Shown: positions 26,104 through 35,799, counted from the stretch's first letter. The stretch: DNA of 64,000 bases from Maricaulaceae bacterium EIL42A08 (GCA_024178355.1 JAMZNZ010000001.1:372001-436000), one strand, 5' to 3'. Notes: generated from the letters alone by a model not told the origin. Made by a program: numbers and translations.

Positions 26104-29100
26104 GCGTCGAGCAGTATCTTGAAAATCGCCAGCGCCTGATCGACGCCCATGCCATCAGCGAGGACGATGAGCGCGATGCCTGTGGCATTGGCCTCATCGC
26201 AGACGTCCATGGCCGCGCCCGCCGCGCCACGGTGGAGATCGCCATCAAAGCGCTGAAAGCGGTATGGCACCGCGGCGCAGTTGATGCCGATGGCAAGACC
26301 GGTGACGGGGCCGGCATCCGCCTTGGTATCGCCCAGGATTTCTTCAAGGACGCGGTCAAGCGGACCGGCCACGAGCCCGGCGAAGCGGCGATCGGTGTCG
26401 GGATGATCTTCCTGCCGCGCACCGATTTTGCCGCCCAAGAGCGCGCACGCACTCTTGTCGAGACGGAAGTCATCCGCGCCCGGCTGGAGCTATACGGCTG
26501 GCGCCAGGTGCCAATCGACCCGTCCTGCCTAGGTGAAAAAGCCCAGTCCACCCGCCCGGAAATCGAACAAATCCTGTTTGCTGACCCGCTGGGCCGCGAT
26601 GCCGATGAACTGGAGCGAGAGCTCTATCTGGTCCGTCGCCGCATTGAGGCGCAGGCCCGTGAAGACGCCCTTCCCGGCTTTTACATCTGCTCCCTGTCAG
26701 CGCGCGACGTCATCTACAAGGGGCTGTTTCTGGCCGGTGCCATCGACCAGTTTTACCCCGATCTGACCGATCCGCGCTTTGTTTCGACTTTTGCGATGTT
26801 CCACCAGCGCTATTCGACGAACACCTTTCCCGAATGGCGTCTGGCTCAGCCGTTTCGCATGCTCGCCCACAATGGTGAGATCAACACGCTGAAGGGCAAT
26901 CGCAACTGGATGCACAGCCATGAAATCCTGATGGCGTCCAAGGCGTTTGCTGATGAGCCGGATGTCGTCAAACCGGTCATCACACCGGGCGCGTCAGATT
27001 CCGCAGCGCTTGATCAGGTTTTCGAAATTCTGGTCCGTGCAGGCCGCTCCGCGCCGATGGCCAAGGCGCTGTTGATCCCCGAAGCCTGGTCAAAGCGGAC
27101 CGGGCAAATTCCAGGCGCCTGGCGCGGCTTTTACGAATACTGCAACTCTGTGATGGAGCCTTGGGACGGCCCGGCAGCCATGGTCGCGTGCGACGGGCGC
27201 TACGCGATTGCGGGGCTCGACCGCAATGGCTTGAGACCCCTGCGCTGGAGCCTGTCTGAAGACGGCCTTCTGGCGGTGGGCTCTGAAACCGGCATGGCTG
27301 AGCTGCCGCCCGAAGATGTGGTCGAGCGCGGACTGGTGACCCCGGGGCGCACCCTTGCAGTGGATCTGAAGGACGGCGGGCTGCTGCGTGAGAACGAGGT
27401 GCTGGACCGCCTGAGCGCCAAACATCCGTATGAGGACTGGCTGTCCAACGTCAAAGATGTGGAAGCGGAGATCTCCGATGGCCCGGAACCGCCCCATTTT
27501 GCCGATGAGGAAACCCGCATGCGCCGTCAGGCCGCAGCGGGTCTGACGCTTGAGGAGATCGAGCTCATCCTCTCACCCATGGCCGAAACAGGTAAAGAAG
27601 CGGTGGGCTCGATGGGCGATGACAGCCCGCTGGCGGTTCTGTCCAATCGCTATCGTCCGATCAGTCACTATTTCCGCCAAAACTTTTCACAGGTCACCAA
27701 CCCGCCCATCGACCCCCTGCGCGAAGGCCGGGTGATGAGCCTGAAAACCCGGTTTAAGAACCTGGGTAATATCCTGGCCGAGGACGAAACCCAGACCGAT
27801 GTCTTCGTGCTGGATTCACCTGTGTTGTCGAACGGCATGGCCCAACGCCTGACCGATCGTCTCGGCGCGGTGGCGCGCATCAATACGCTTTTCCCGGCCG
27901 ATAAGGCGACCGGGACCGGCGGCGGTCTCAAAGCCGCGCTCGATCGTATCCGCACCGAAGCCGCCACCGCCGTGGAAGCCGGGGCTGAACATATCGTTCT
28001 GACCGACGAGGATCAGGATGCCGAGCATTGTCCCGTGCCGATGGCGCTGGCAGTGGGTGCCGTTCACACTCACCTGACCCGTGAAGGGCTGCGCACTTAT
28101 TGCTCGCTCAATGTTCGCGCCGCCGAGATCACCGACGCCCACGGGCTTGCTGTTTTGATCGGCCTTGGCGCAACGACTGTGAACCCGTATCTCGCCTTTG
28201 ACACGGTTGCGACCCGCAAGGCCCGTCAGCTTGATGGCATCGATGCGGAAACCCGCGCGCGCAACATGAAGACCGCCTTTGATGCAGGACTTCTGAAGAT
28301 CATGTCCAAGATGGGCATCTCAGTCGTCAGCTCCTATCGCGGTGGCTGTAACTTCGAAGTTCTGGGCCTGTCGCGAGCTGTCGCCAGTGAATATCTCGGC
28401 GGCGTTACCAGCCGGATTTCAGGGATTGGTCTTGCCGGGCTTGAACAGAAGCTGATTGAGCTTCACCGCTTTGCCTGGTCCCATGAGGACGCAGTGCGGT
28501 TGCCCATTGGTGGCTTTTACCGCCAGCGCAGCACTGGCGAAGCTCACGCGCTGGAAGCCAAATCCATCTCCGCGCTACAAAAGGCGGTCCGCGAAGGTGA
28601 CTACGGTTCGTTCAAGGCGTTTCTGGGCTACCAGACCCGTGACCAGGATCCGATCCAGATCCGCGACCTGCTGGCCCCTCGCCCATTGGGCAAAGCGCTC
28701 GACACGTGTGAAACCGAAAGCGTCAACGAAATCCGCCGGCGACTTGTGACGCCGGGCATGAGCCTGGGGGCCCTATCGCCGGAAGCCCATGGCGCGCTGA
28801 ACGTTGCCATGAACCGGATCGGGGCAAAATCTGTTTCCGGTGAAGGCGGCGAGGATCGCCGCCGCTATGAGCGCATGGCCAACGGCGACAATATGAACTC
28901 TGCCGTCAAGCAGGTGGCCTCAGGCCGCTTTGGTGTAACAGCTGAGTATCTCAATCAGTGCCGCGAGATCGAGATCAAGGTGGCTCAGGGGGCCAAGCCT
29001 GGTGAAGGCGGCCAGCTTCCCGGCTTCAAAGTCACCGAATTCATCGCCAAGATGCGCCACGCGACACCAGGCACGACTCTGATCAGCCCGCCGCCGCACC

Positions 29101-30599
29101 ACGACATCTACTCGATCGAGGATCTGGCTCAGCTGATCTACGATCTCAAACAGATCAACCCGACCGCTCGGGTCTGCGTGAAGCTGGTATCAGCCGCCGG
29201 CGTTGGCGCGGTGGCCGCTGGCGTGGCCAAGGCGCATGCCGACGTGATCCTGATTTCCGGTAATGTGGGCGGCACGGGCGCAAGCCCGCAGACTTCGATC
29301 AAATTCGCCGGCGCGCCGCTGGAACTGGGGCTGGCTGAGGCCCACCAGGTTTTGTCGCTTAACGGCCTGCGTGAGCGCGTGACCCTGCGCGCTGATGGCG
29401 GCATCCGCACCGGGCGCGACATCGTGATCGCTGCCATGTTGGGCGCAGAAGAGTTTGGGATCGGCACCACCAGCCTGATTGCGCTGGGCTGTCTGATGGT
29501 GCGCCAGTGCCACTCCAACACCTGCCCGGTGGGGGTTTGCACTCAGGACGAAGCACTACGCGAGCGCTTTACCGGTCTTGCCAATCACGTGGTCAACCTG
29601 ATGACCTTCATCGCCCGGGACACGCGCGAAATCCTGGCATCGCTAGGTGCGTCCAGCCTTGAAGAGATCATTGGACGCTCCGATCTGCTTGATCAGGTCA
29701 GCCGGGGCGCGCCGCATCTGGATGACCTTGATCTGAACCCGCTGCTGGTGCGCATCAATCCGTCACTGACGCCGATTCGGTCCACCCGGACCCAGCGCAA
29801 CGAGGTCGCGCGCAGTCTCGATGAGCAGATCATTACCGATGCCGAGCCGGTTTTCTCGCGGGGTGAGAAGATGCAGCTTGAGTATGACGTGCAAAACACC
29901 GACCGCGCGGTGGGCACCCGCACCAGTGGTCAGATTGTGCGCAAATTTGGTCCAGACGGGCTTGAACATGGTCAGCTGACCCTGCGTCTTCGCGGGTCGG
30001 CCGGGCAGAGCCTTGGGGCCTTTGCCGCCAAAGGTCTGCGCATCGAGCTTGAGGGCGACGCCAACGACTATGTCGGCAAGGGCCTGTCCGGCACCGACAT
30101 CGCCATACGCCCGTTCGGGCGCGGAGCGTCGGACAAGCCAGGCGATATCATCATCGGAAACACGGTGCTCTACGGGGCCACCTCCGGCACGCTGTTTGCC
30201 GCCGGTGCCGCGGGGCAGCGCTTTGCCGTGAGAAACTCTGGCGCGATCACGGTCGTGGAAGGGTGCGGCACCAATGGCTGTGAATACATGACCGGCGGTG
30301 TGGCGGTCATCCTCGGTGAAGTCGGCGACAATTTCGCGGCTGGCATGACCGGCGGCGAGGCTTTTGTCTTCGATCCGGACGACCACCTGCCAGGACGCCT
30401 GAACACCGACGCGATCTTGCTCGACGCCCTGACTGAGAGGGCCGAAACACGCTGCCGCTCTCTCGTCGAAGCTCACCACAAGGCCACCGGCTCACTATTT
30501 GCGGGTGCCATTCTCAACGACTGGGACCGGCGCAGAGCCGATATCCGTCACGTGGTCCCAGCCGAGAGCGTTCCCGACGTGGACGTGAAGCGGGCATGA
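26100..30599 (+). CDS. gltB: Glutamate synthase large subunit
   Basis: The 1499-residue protein has the N-terminal glutaminase with its nucleophile in DACGIGLI: Cys28 would become residue 1 after removal of a 27-residue propeptide. The central linker domain, the FMN synthase domain (GEGGEDRRRY; PGEGGQLPGFKV) and the 3Fe-4S cluster motif RQCHSNTCPVGVC near residue 1140 are present, followed by the C-terminal beta-helix (VVEGCGTNGCEYMTGG). Ammonia from glutamine is channelled to 2-oxoglutarate. A hairpin follows directly after the stop. Confidence 0.97.
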   Translation: MSVEQYLENRQRLIDAHAISEDDERDACGIGLIADVHGRARRATVEIAIKALKAVWHRGAVDADGKTGDGAGIRLGIAQDFFKDAVKRTGHEPGEAAIGVGMIFLPRTDFAAQERARTLVETEVIRARLELYGWRQVPIDPSCLGEKAQSTRPEIEQILFADPLGRDADELERELYLVRRRIEAQAREDALPGFYICSLSARDVIYKGLFLAGAIDQFYPDLTDPRFVSTFAMFHQRYSTNTFPEWRLAQPFRMLAHNGEINTLKGNRNWMHSHEILMASKAFADEPDVVKPVITPGASDSAALDQVFEILVRAGRSAPMAKALLIPEAWSKRTGQIPGAWRGFYEYCNSVMEPWDGPAAMVACDGRYAIAGLDRNGLRPLRWSLSEDGLLAVGSETGMAELPPEDVVERGLVTPGRTLAVDLKDGGLLRENEVLDRLSAKHPYEDWLSNVKDVEAEISDGPEPPHFADEETRMRRQAAAGLTLEEIELILSPMAETGKEAVGSMGDDSPLAVLSNRYRPISHYFRQNFSQVTNPPIDPLREGRVMSLKTRFKNLGNILAEDETQTDVFVLDSPVLSNGMAQRLTDRLGAVARINTLFPADKATGTGGGLKAALDRIRTEAATAVEAGAEHIVLTDEDQDAEHCPVPMALAVGAVHTHLTREGLRTYCSLNVRAAEITDAHGLAVLIGLGATTVNPYLAFDTVATRKARQLDGIDAETRARNMKTAFDAGLLKIMSKMGISVVSSYRGGCNFEVLGLSRAVASEYLGGVTSRISGIGLAGLEQKLIELHRFAWSHEDAVRLPIGGFYRQRSTGEAHALEAKSISALQKAVREGDYGSFKAFLGYQTRDQDPIQIRDLLAPRPLGKALDTCETESVNEIRRRLVTPGMSLGALSPEAHGALNVAMNRIGAKSVSGEGGEDRRRYERMANGDNMNSAVKQVASGRFGVTAEYLNQCREIEIKVAQGAKPGEGGQLPGFKVTEFIAKMRHATPGTTLISPPPHHDIYSIEDLAQLIYDLKQINPTARVCVKLVSAAGVGAVAAGVAKAHADVILISGNVGGTGASPQTSIKFAGAPLELGLAEAHQVLSLNGLRERVTLRADGGIRTGRDIVIAAMLGAEEFGIGTTSLIALGCLMVRQCHSNTCPVGVCTQDEALRERFTGLANHVVNLMTFIARDTREILASLGASSLEEIIGRSDLLDQVSRGAPHLDDLDLNPLLVRINPSLTPIRSTRTQRNEVARSLDEQIITDAEPVFSRGEKMQLEYDVQNTDRAVGTRTSGQIVRKFGPDGLEHGQLTLRLRGSAGQSLGAFAAKGLRIELEGDANDYVGKGLSGTDIAIRPFGRGASDKPGDIIIGNTVLYGATSGTLFAAGAAGQRFAVRNSGAITVVEGCGTNGCEYMTGGVAVILGEVGDNFAAGMTGGEAFVFDPDDHLPGRLNTDAILLDALTERAETRCRSLVEAHHKATGSLFAGAILNDWDRRRADIRHVVPAESVPDVDVKRA

Positions 30600-30600
30600 C

Positions 30601-30630
30601 GGTGTGGGCAAGTGGAAGCTTGCCGACACC
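30601..30630 (+). terminator. Hairpin after gltB
   Basis: Arms 30601-30612 and 30619-30630 (GGTGTGGGCAAG and CTTGCCGACACC) pair at 11 of 12 positions around a six-base loop, beginning two bases after the gltB stop. The downstream TTCTGTCT is only mildly T-rich, so an intrinsic terminator is plausible but not canonical. Confidence 0.55.
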
Positions 30631-30652
30631 TTCTGTCTGCCCTATGACGAAC

Positions 30653-30667
30653 GCAATAATATAACAC
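30653..30667. promoter_or_regulatory. Zur-box-like site upstream of the ZIP gene
   Basis: GCAATAATATAACAC, read on the other strand as GTGTTATATTATTGC, matches the alphaproteobacterial Zur core GTTATANTATAAC at 11 of 13 positions. It lies about 30 bases before the ZIP start and may overlap a TATAAC-like -10. A perfect 10-bp inverted repeat (30645-30654 and 30678-30687, TGACGAACGC and complement) brackets it. Zinc repression of the downstream genes is the inference. Confidence 0.5.
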
Positions 30668-30697
30668 CCGCCTGAAAGCGTTCGTCACTTGAGCCCC

Positions 30698-31612
30698 ATG
30701 CTATCTGCCATAGTCTTCGGATTGATTGCCGCGGGCGTCGCGCTCACGGCGCTGTTGCTTGTTCAGCGCGCCGCCGGGTTTACCCGGCGCAATTCACCCG
30801 TTGCAGCCGCGTTTGCGGGCGGGCTGGTCATCACCATAGCGGTGACACACCTGATCCCTGAAGCGCTGGTGATGACCGCCAATGCTTCCTGGCTAGTCCT
30901 GCTGGGCTTTGGCTTTGGGTTCGTGGTGCACTCACTACTGGGGGCCGGGGCGCATGAGCACGCCCATGACCACGACCACCCACCGTCAGCCAAGACCATC
31001 CACCCCATCAGCGCCGTCGCGCCGGTGGTGGCGATAGCCCTGCACTCCGCTCTTGATGGGCTGGTCTATTCAGTAACGTTCGCGGTAAACGCCGAGACGG
31101 CGATGATCGCCGCGACCGGTCTGATCATCCATGAATTTCCAGAAGCCCTGATCTGTTTTGTACTGCTTCAACGCGCCGGCCTGTCCAACATCAAGGCCAT
31201 TATCTTTGCTTTCCTGGCGTCTGGGGCCACCACCTTCGGCGCAGCCGCGCTTTCAGCGCCCTATGCCAACCTGCTCGATACCGACACGCTTGGCATCCTA
31301 TTCGCGATCGTCGCCGGACTGCTGCTCCATGTCGGGGCAGCGCACCTGATCCATGAAGCTGGCGAAGCTGGCGCGCTGAAAGGCGGCACCGCCGTGTTTG
31401 CGGGCGCCGCGGTGGCAGCCGTGATGGCCATCGCCCATGGGCACAGCCATGGTCACAGCACCCACGACCACGACGATCATAGCCACGGAGACCATCGCGA
31501 GGATCACGGCCTTGAAGCTGCCGGAATTCACGATCATTCTGCGGATGACCATGGCCACGATCACGAAGATCATGACCACGAACACGACGATCACGGGCAT
31601 AACCACCCCTGA
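30698..31612 (+). CDS. ZIP-family zinc transporter with His-rich loop and tail
   Basis: A membrane protein of about 304 residues with eight helices. The metal-site motifs of ZIP proteins are present: HSALDGLVYS in helix 4 and HEFPEAL in helix 5. The loop between helices 3 and 4 is His-rich (HEHAHDHDH). Unusually, the protein ends with a tail of about 55 residues made almost entirely of His, Asp, Gly and Glu. It should import Zn2+. The ATG at 30698 is used; a TTG at 30689 is alternative. The ZrgA-like gene follows 21 bases later. Confidence 0.88.
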   Translation: MLSAIVFGLIAAGVALTALLLVQRAAGFTRRNSPVAAAFAGGLVITIAVTHLIPEALVMTANASWLVLLGFGFGFVVHSLLGAGAHEHAHDHDHPPSAKTIHPISAVAPVVAIALHSALDGLVYSVTFAVNAETAMIAATGLIIHEFPEALICFVLLQRAGLSNIKAIIFAFLASGATTFGAAALSAPYANLLDTDTLGILFAIVAGLLLHVGAAHLIHEAGEAGALKGGTAVFAGAAVAAVMAIAHGHSHGHSTHDHDDHSHGDHREDHGLEAAGIHDHSADDHGHDHEDHDHEHDDHGHNHP

Positions 31613-31633
31613 CATCTAACGGAGCCAGACATC

Positions 31634-32317
31634 ATGTATCGCCTGCTTCTTGCTAGCCTGACCCTGTCTGCGGCTCCTGCGGCTTTGGCCCAGGACGCGA
31701 TGACCCAGCTGGGGGCCCATGTCCACGGCGAGAGCGCGCTCTCGATCGGACTCGATCCGGTGGGCGGCGATCTGGTGATTGAGATGAGTGGGCCAGCTTA
31801 TAACCTGTACGGCTTTGAACGCGCGCCTGCCTCAGAAGCCGAGACGGCTCTGGTCGCAAGCGTGCAGGCAAGCCTGTCCCAGGCTGGGCTGTTTACGCTA
31901 AGCGAGCGGGCCGGTTGCAGCTTTGTGAGCGCCGAAATCAGTGATGGCGAGGACGACCATCACGAGCACGGCGATCATGAGCACCACGATCATGAAGAGC
32001 ATGGACACGACCATGACAGCCACGACCACGGCGATCACCATGGCGACCACGGCCACGAGCATGATCATGATGGCCATGCGGACCATGATGATCACGAGCA
32101 CGCCGACGAGCATGACCACGATGAACACAGCCATTCCGACATACGTGTGACCTGGTCCTATGCGTGCGAAACGCCCGTCGCGCTGACTCGTATTGATGCT
32201 GCGCCCCTGTTTGCAGCCCTGACCTCGCTAGAGCGCCTTGATACCCAGTTCTTCGATGGCGAGCGGGCCGCGGCAGCGGAACTTAGCCGGTCGCGCACCA
32301 ACCTCGTGATCGACTAG
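31634..32317 (+). CDS. ZrgA-like His-rich periplasmic zinc-uptake protein (DUF2796)
   Basis: A 227-residue exported protein: signal peptide residues 1-20 (LSAAPAALAQ), then QLGAHVHGESALSIGLD, the DUF2796 hallmark, and a His/Asp-rich stretch at residues 109-168. Cys95 and Cys178 flank that stretch and could form a disulfide. ZrgA of Vibrio is a zinc-regulated periplasmic protein needed for zinc uptake with an ABC system; here its neighbour is a ZIP permease. GGAG precedes the ATG. The His-rich segment probably binds zinc. Confidence 0.85.
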   Translation: MYRLLLASLTLSAAPAALAQDAMTQLGAHVHGESALSIGLDPVGGDLVIEMSGPAYNLYGFERAPASEAETALVASVQASLSQAGLFTLSERAGCSFVSAEISDGEDDHHEHGDHEHHDHEEHGHDHDSHDHGDHHGDHGHEHDHDGHADHDDHEHADEHDHDEHSHSDIRVTWSYACETPVALTRIDAAPLFAALTSLERLDTQFFDGERAAAAELSRSRTNLVID

Positions 32318-32367
32318 AACCGCGCCTCAGCCTTGATCCGGCCACAAGATGCGCTCATGTAGAGTGC

Positions 32368-32904
32368 ATGATTATGCGCTCTCTCATCGCCGCCCTCGCT
32401 CTTGCTGTGCTGCCTGCAGGCTCTGCGCTTGCTCAGGATGGTGAGGAACAGTCCACGCCAGCCTTTATTGATCTGGCCTGGGCTGACCTCCTGCCAGAGG
32501 GCGAAGCGGAGCGCATCAATCAACTCATGCAAATCCAGTCACTGCAGCAGGGCATGGACCATTTCGGCGCTGACCGCATGCCCCAGATACAGACCTTTGA
32601 GGTGGTTGACGAACTGGACGGTGAACGCGTGCGCATTGGCGGATATGTTCTACCATTTGATTTCACCGGTAGCCGGGAGATCAGCCGTTTCCTGCTGGTG
32701 CCCTATGTGGGAGCCTGCATCCACGTCCCACCGCCGCCGCCCAACCAGCTCGTCTTTGTGACCACCGAAGAACCCATCCAGGTCCAGGGCCTGTGGGACC
32801 CGGTCTATGTGGAAGGCACCATGCGCACCCAGCGTCACGACAACGAACTGGGCGATACCGCCTACACGCTGGAACTGATCGAGATGACGCCCTACCGCTC
32901 GTAG
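32368..32904 (+). CDS. DUF3299 exported protein of the zinc cluster
   Basis: A 178-residue protein with a signal peptide ending GSALAQ, then an all-beta DUF3299 region: VRIGGYVLPFDFTG and LVPYVGACIHVPPPPPNQ, where a lone Cys and the proline run are conserved. The function is not established; DUF3299 genes occur beside zinc-uptake genes in Vibrio. It lies 50 bases after the ZrgA-like gene and probably shares its transcript. The ATG at 32374 is an alternative start. Confidence 0.78.
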   Translation: MIMRSLIAALALAVLPAGSALAQDGEEQSTPAFIDLAWADLLPEGEAERINQLMQIQSLQQGMDHFGADRMPQIQTFEVVDELDGERVRIGGYVLPFDFTGSREISRFLLVPYVGACIHVPPPPPNQLVFVTTEEPIQVQGLWDPVYVEGTMRTQRHDNELGDTAYTLELIEMTPYRS

Positions 32905-33424
32905 GCTGTTCACTCGCCTGACACTCCGGGCCCTCGACAAAGCTGAACCCCTGTTGAACGCGCCCGTCCGGTCGTCGCCTTATTTGCGGCAATAATTCCT
33001 TATTTTCGGGCCGATGGTGCCTAGAAGCTTTTCCATAGTCATTCCCGTGGCGAGGCCGGACCTTCTCCCTCCCGGACACGCCAGCGTCACGCCGTGACCG
33101 CCTTGATCCTCCCGTACTAGGCGGGCGCGTTTGAAGAGCCGGGATGCCTGTTTCCTCCCTGTGGGCGTTCCGGCTCATTCGCTTGAGGTCCAACCAATGG
33201 ACCGGCCCCTGCAGGCAAAGCGACAAAGTTGCACGCGCTTTGCACAGGCTGGTTCGGGGCCCGTCCTGATAGTGTCAGCGCGGCACACTTATCGTCAGAG
33301 GGGGGCGATGGAGCGCCTGCGCGACCTCGGGACGGGTCCCACCTTTTCCGCCTAAGCATGAGCCATATCGCTTCGTCATCTTCTGGAAAGATGCGGCGGA
33401 CGTCCCCGTGATATCATCTGGTCC
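32905..33424. ncRNA. 520-base gap with three consecutive stem-loops (candidate structured RNA)
   Basis: No gene fits here on either strand. Between 33136 and 33243 three stems follow one another: GAGCCGG/CCGGCTC (33136-33142 with 33170-33176), GGTCC/GGACC (33187-33191 with 33199-33203) and GCAAAGCG/CGCTTTGC (33215-33222 with 33236-33243). A palindrome GTCAC-GCC-GTGAC is at 33086-33098. Strand and ends are unknown. It does not carry the signature sequences of 4.5S RNA, RNase P RNA or tmRNA. Confidence 0.35.
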
Positions 33425-34034
33425 ATGTCGCTTGAGAACGCTCTAAACACTGGTGATGCCAGCGCGCTTGAAATGGCGCTCGCTGCCAATCCGAGCCTGG
33501 CTGATTCCCTGATTGTACAAGGTAATCACGCCGCCCACCCGATCCATTCGATCTGCGACCGGGTCTTTGACGGTCGCTTGGATGAAGGCACAGGTCTGGC
33601 GATGGTCAGGGCACTAATCAGCGCTGGCGCGGCGCTGGACCATGTCCACGCAGCCAACTCGGATGGGCTGGTGACCAGTGCGATCAGCCTGTCCTGAAAT
33701 TGCCCGGCTGTTGATCGACGCCGGTGCCCCAACCATCCGCCCCGGATTGTTTGATGCGACACCGCTTTATTGGGCGGCGATCATGGGAATGCCAGCGCTG
33801 GTGGAGCGGCTTCTTCCAGGTGCGGATCTGAAACGTCCGGACAAAGAGTTCGGGTCAACGCCCCTCGGCTGGGCCATCGAAGGATGGGCGCACCCGCCCA
33901 AGGGGTCCCGCGGTGGGCAGGTCGAATGTATCCGCCTTCTGGTTCAAGCCGGTTCGACTATAGAACCCCAATGGCTGACCTCAGAACGAGTGAAAGCAGA
34001 CGCGTCTGTTTCAGCGGCACTCGGTCTGTCCTGA
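33425..34034 (+). pseudogene. Ankyrin-repeat protein split by a frameshift
   Basis: The first frame (33425-33697) encodes helix-turn-helix ankyrin units (MVRALISAGAALDHVHAANS) and stops at TGA 33695. The sequence continues from about 33693 in another frame with PEIARLLIDAGAPTIRPG, LYWAAIMGMPALVERLL and VECIRLLVQAGST up to 34034. Joining the frames, by one base fewer or two more near 33690-33695, gives a single protein of about 200 residues with three to four repeats. It may be a pseudogene or contain a sequencing error. Its end overlaps folP by 24 bases. Confidence 0.7.
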
Positions 34035-34853
34035 AATCGCCGCCTGCACCTTCAGCGCCTGAACGGTTTCGCGCACGTCGTGGACGCGGATCAGGGCGCA
34101 GCCGGAGCGAGCCGCGTTGAGGGCCGCCGCAAGACTGCCGCCAAGCCGATCGCTGGCGTCGGCCGCGCTTTCGTCGATCGCCTGAATGAAGCGCTTGCGC
34201 GAGGCGCCGAACAGGATCGGGAAGCCGAGGTCGCATAGAAAGTCGAGCCCGGCCATCAGCTCCAGATTATGGTCGAGCGTCTTGCCAAAGCCGATGCCTG
34301 GATCAAGGACCAGGCGCTCGCGCTCGATACCCGCACTCATCGCCGCGCCAACCTGCTGGCCGAAAAAGCGGGCAACATCAGTGACAACGGCGTCGTAGGT
34401 CGGGTTCGCCTGCATGGTCTGGGGCTTGCCCTGCATGTGCATAAGGCAGACGAGACAATCGAGCTCTGACGCCGTTTCCAGCGCGCCTTCAGCCCTTAAG
34501 GCATTGACGTCATTCCACATGGACGCGCCGGCCGCGACCGCGGCACCTGCAACGCCGGGCTTCATGGTATCGATGGAAATCAGGGTGTCAGGCCGCGCCG
34601 CGCGGATGGCCTCAATGACCGGCAGAACCCGGTCCATCTCTTCAGCTTCGCCCACCGGTTCAGCGCCCGGGCGGGTGCTTTCGCCGCCGATATCAAGCCA
34701 GTCAGCACCGACATCCAACAAGGAAAGGGCATGATCGCGGGCAGCCTCGGACTGGAGAAAGCGCCCGCCGTCGGAAAAGCTGTCCGGCGTCACATTCACC
34801 ACACCCATCACAAGGGGGCGACCATCGGCATGTGGGCTAAGGCGTGTATCCAT
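34011..34853 (-). CDS. folP: Dihydropteroate synthase
   Basis: The 280-residue TIM-barrel enzyme condenses p-aminobenzoate with hydroxymethyl-dihydropterin diphosphate in folate synthesis. GVVNVTPDSFSDGG at residues 17-30, LDIGGESTRPGAEPV and IRVHDVRETVQAL near the end are the standard signatures, and LDPGIGFGKT is also present. It lies 11 bases after the methyltransferase gene on the same strand. It is the target of sulfonamides in the family generally. Confidence 0.96.
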   Translation of the reverse strand: MDTRLSPHADGRPLVMGVVNVTPDSFSDGGRFLQSEAARDHALSLLDVGADWLDIGGESTRPGAEPVGEAEEMDRVLPVIEAIRAARPDTLISIDTMKPGVAGAAVAAGASMWNDVNALRAEGALETASELDCLVCLMHMQGKPQTMQANPTYDAVVTDVARFFGQQVGAAMSAGIERERLVLDPGIGFGKTLDHNLELMAGLDFLCDLGFPILFGASRKRFIQAIDESAADASDRLGGSLAAALNAARSGCALIRVHDVRETVQALKVQAAISGQTECR

Positions 34854-34864
34854 GGGGCCTTGAT

Positions 34865-35713
34865 CTAACCTTCGATGCGTCTCAGGACCAGGCGGTCCTG
34901 GTAATCCTGCTGAGTAGCCGGCCCACGCCAGTCGCCCGGAACCCGGCTTTCTATGGAAAGGCCCGCGGCCTTTGCCCAGCTTTCAAACAGGCTGCGATCA
35001 AAGCCGATGGCCCGTTCAGGATGGCGCGGATCAGCGGCGTAGACCCCCTCGCCCATGGCCTGCAAATTTAAACGGGCCTGCCCCGATTCAAGGCTTGTCA
35101 GATCCTCAGCCTCGACAATGAAGGCGGTCAGCAGGATCCGCCCACCCGGCTTTAAAACCCGGCCCGTTTCCGCCAGATAGGCTTCAGCCGCATCGGCTTT
35201 GAGATGACTGAACAGCGAAGTGGCAAGCGCCGCATCCACCGACGCATCCTCGGCCGGGAACCGGTAAGAGTGTGCCGAAGCGCCTGTCCGTCGATACTCT
35301 GCATTGGCCAGATCTGCGTGATGGAATTCAATCTGACAGGGCCCTGATACGGTCTTGCGCGCATAATTGAGCGCCCTTTGGGAGATATCAAATCCGGCAT
35401 ACCGCCCTGCATCGTCCAGATAAGCGCAGATCGGTCGGGCCAATCGCCCGACACCACATCCAAGATCCAGCACATGATCATCGGTCTTCAGGTCGACGGC
35501 GTCCCTGAAACTTTCAAAGAAGCGGTCGCCCGTCTCGTAGAAATCTCCACCGCCAACATTGTACATTGTGCGCCAGGGTCGCGGCCTGGGGTCGGACAGC
35601 CGAACCGGCAGCTCTTGAAGATCACTGGCCAGATTCCAGGCGAAATTGACCAGGGCGCGCGGCGCGTAGCGGTGGATCAGCGCTTTCAAGCTCAGCTCCC
35701 GGACCAAAGGCAT
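34865..35713 (-). CDS. Class I SAM-dependent methyltransferase
   Basis: A 282-residue protein with the SAM-binding motif [14 protein letters not shown] at about residues 82-95, [11 protein letters not shown] (acidic motif II) and [10 protein letters not shown]. The N-terminal 70 residues precede the Rossmann fold and are basic. The substrate is unknown. It is upstream of folP with a short gap, which may only reflect compact gene packing. Confidence 0.82.
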   Translation of the reverse strand: MPLVRELSLKALIHRYAPRALVNFAWNLASDLQELPVRLSDPRPRPWRTMYNVGGGDFYETGDRFFESFRDAVDLKTDDHVLDLGCGVGRLARPICAYLDDAGRYAGFDISQRALNYARKTVSGPCQIEFHHADLANAEYRRTGASAHSYRFPAEDASVDAALATSLFSHLKADAAEAYLAETGRVLKPGGRILLTAFIVEAEDLTSLESGQARLNLQAMGEGVYAADPRHPERAIGFDRSLFESWAKAAGLSIESRVPGDWRGPATQQDYQDRLVLRRIEG

Positions 35714-35799
35714 GCCGCGAAGACACGTGCCGCAGTGAATTCATCAACCATTTGCATTATAGCTGGGGAAAATCACCCCCGACGCGCAGGACGTTCGCC

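Noticed and set aside
31437-32150. Alternative frames through the His-rich segments
   Set aside because: They are Thr/Met- or Val-rich by-products of CAT/GAC repeats; the His-rich frames carry the ZIP and DUF2796 domains.
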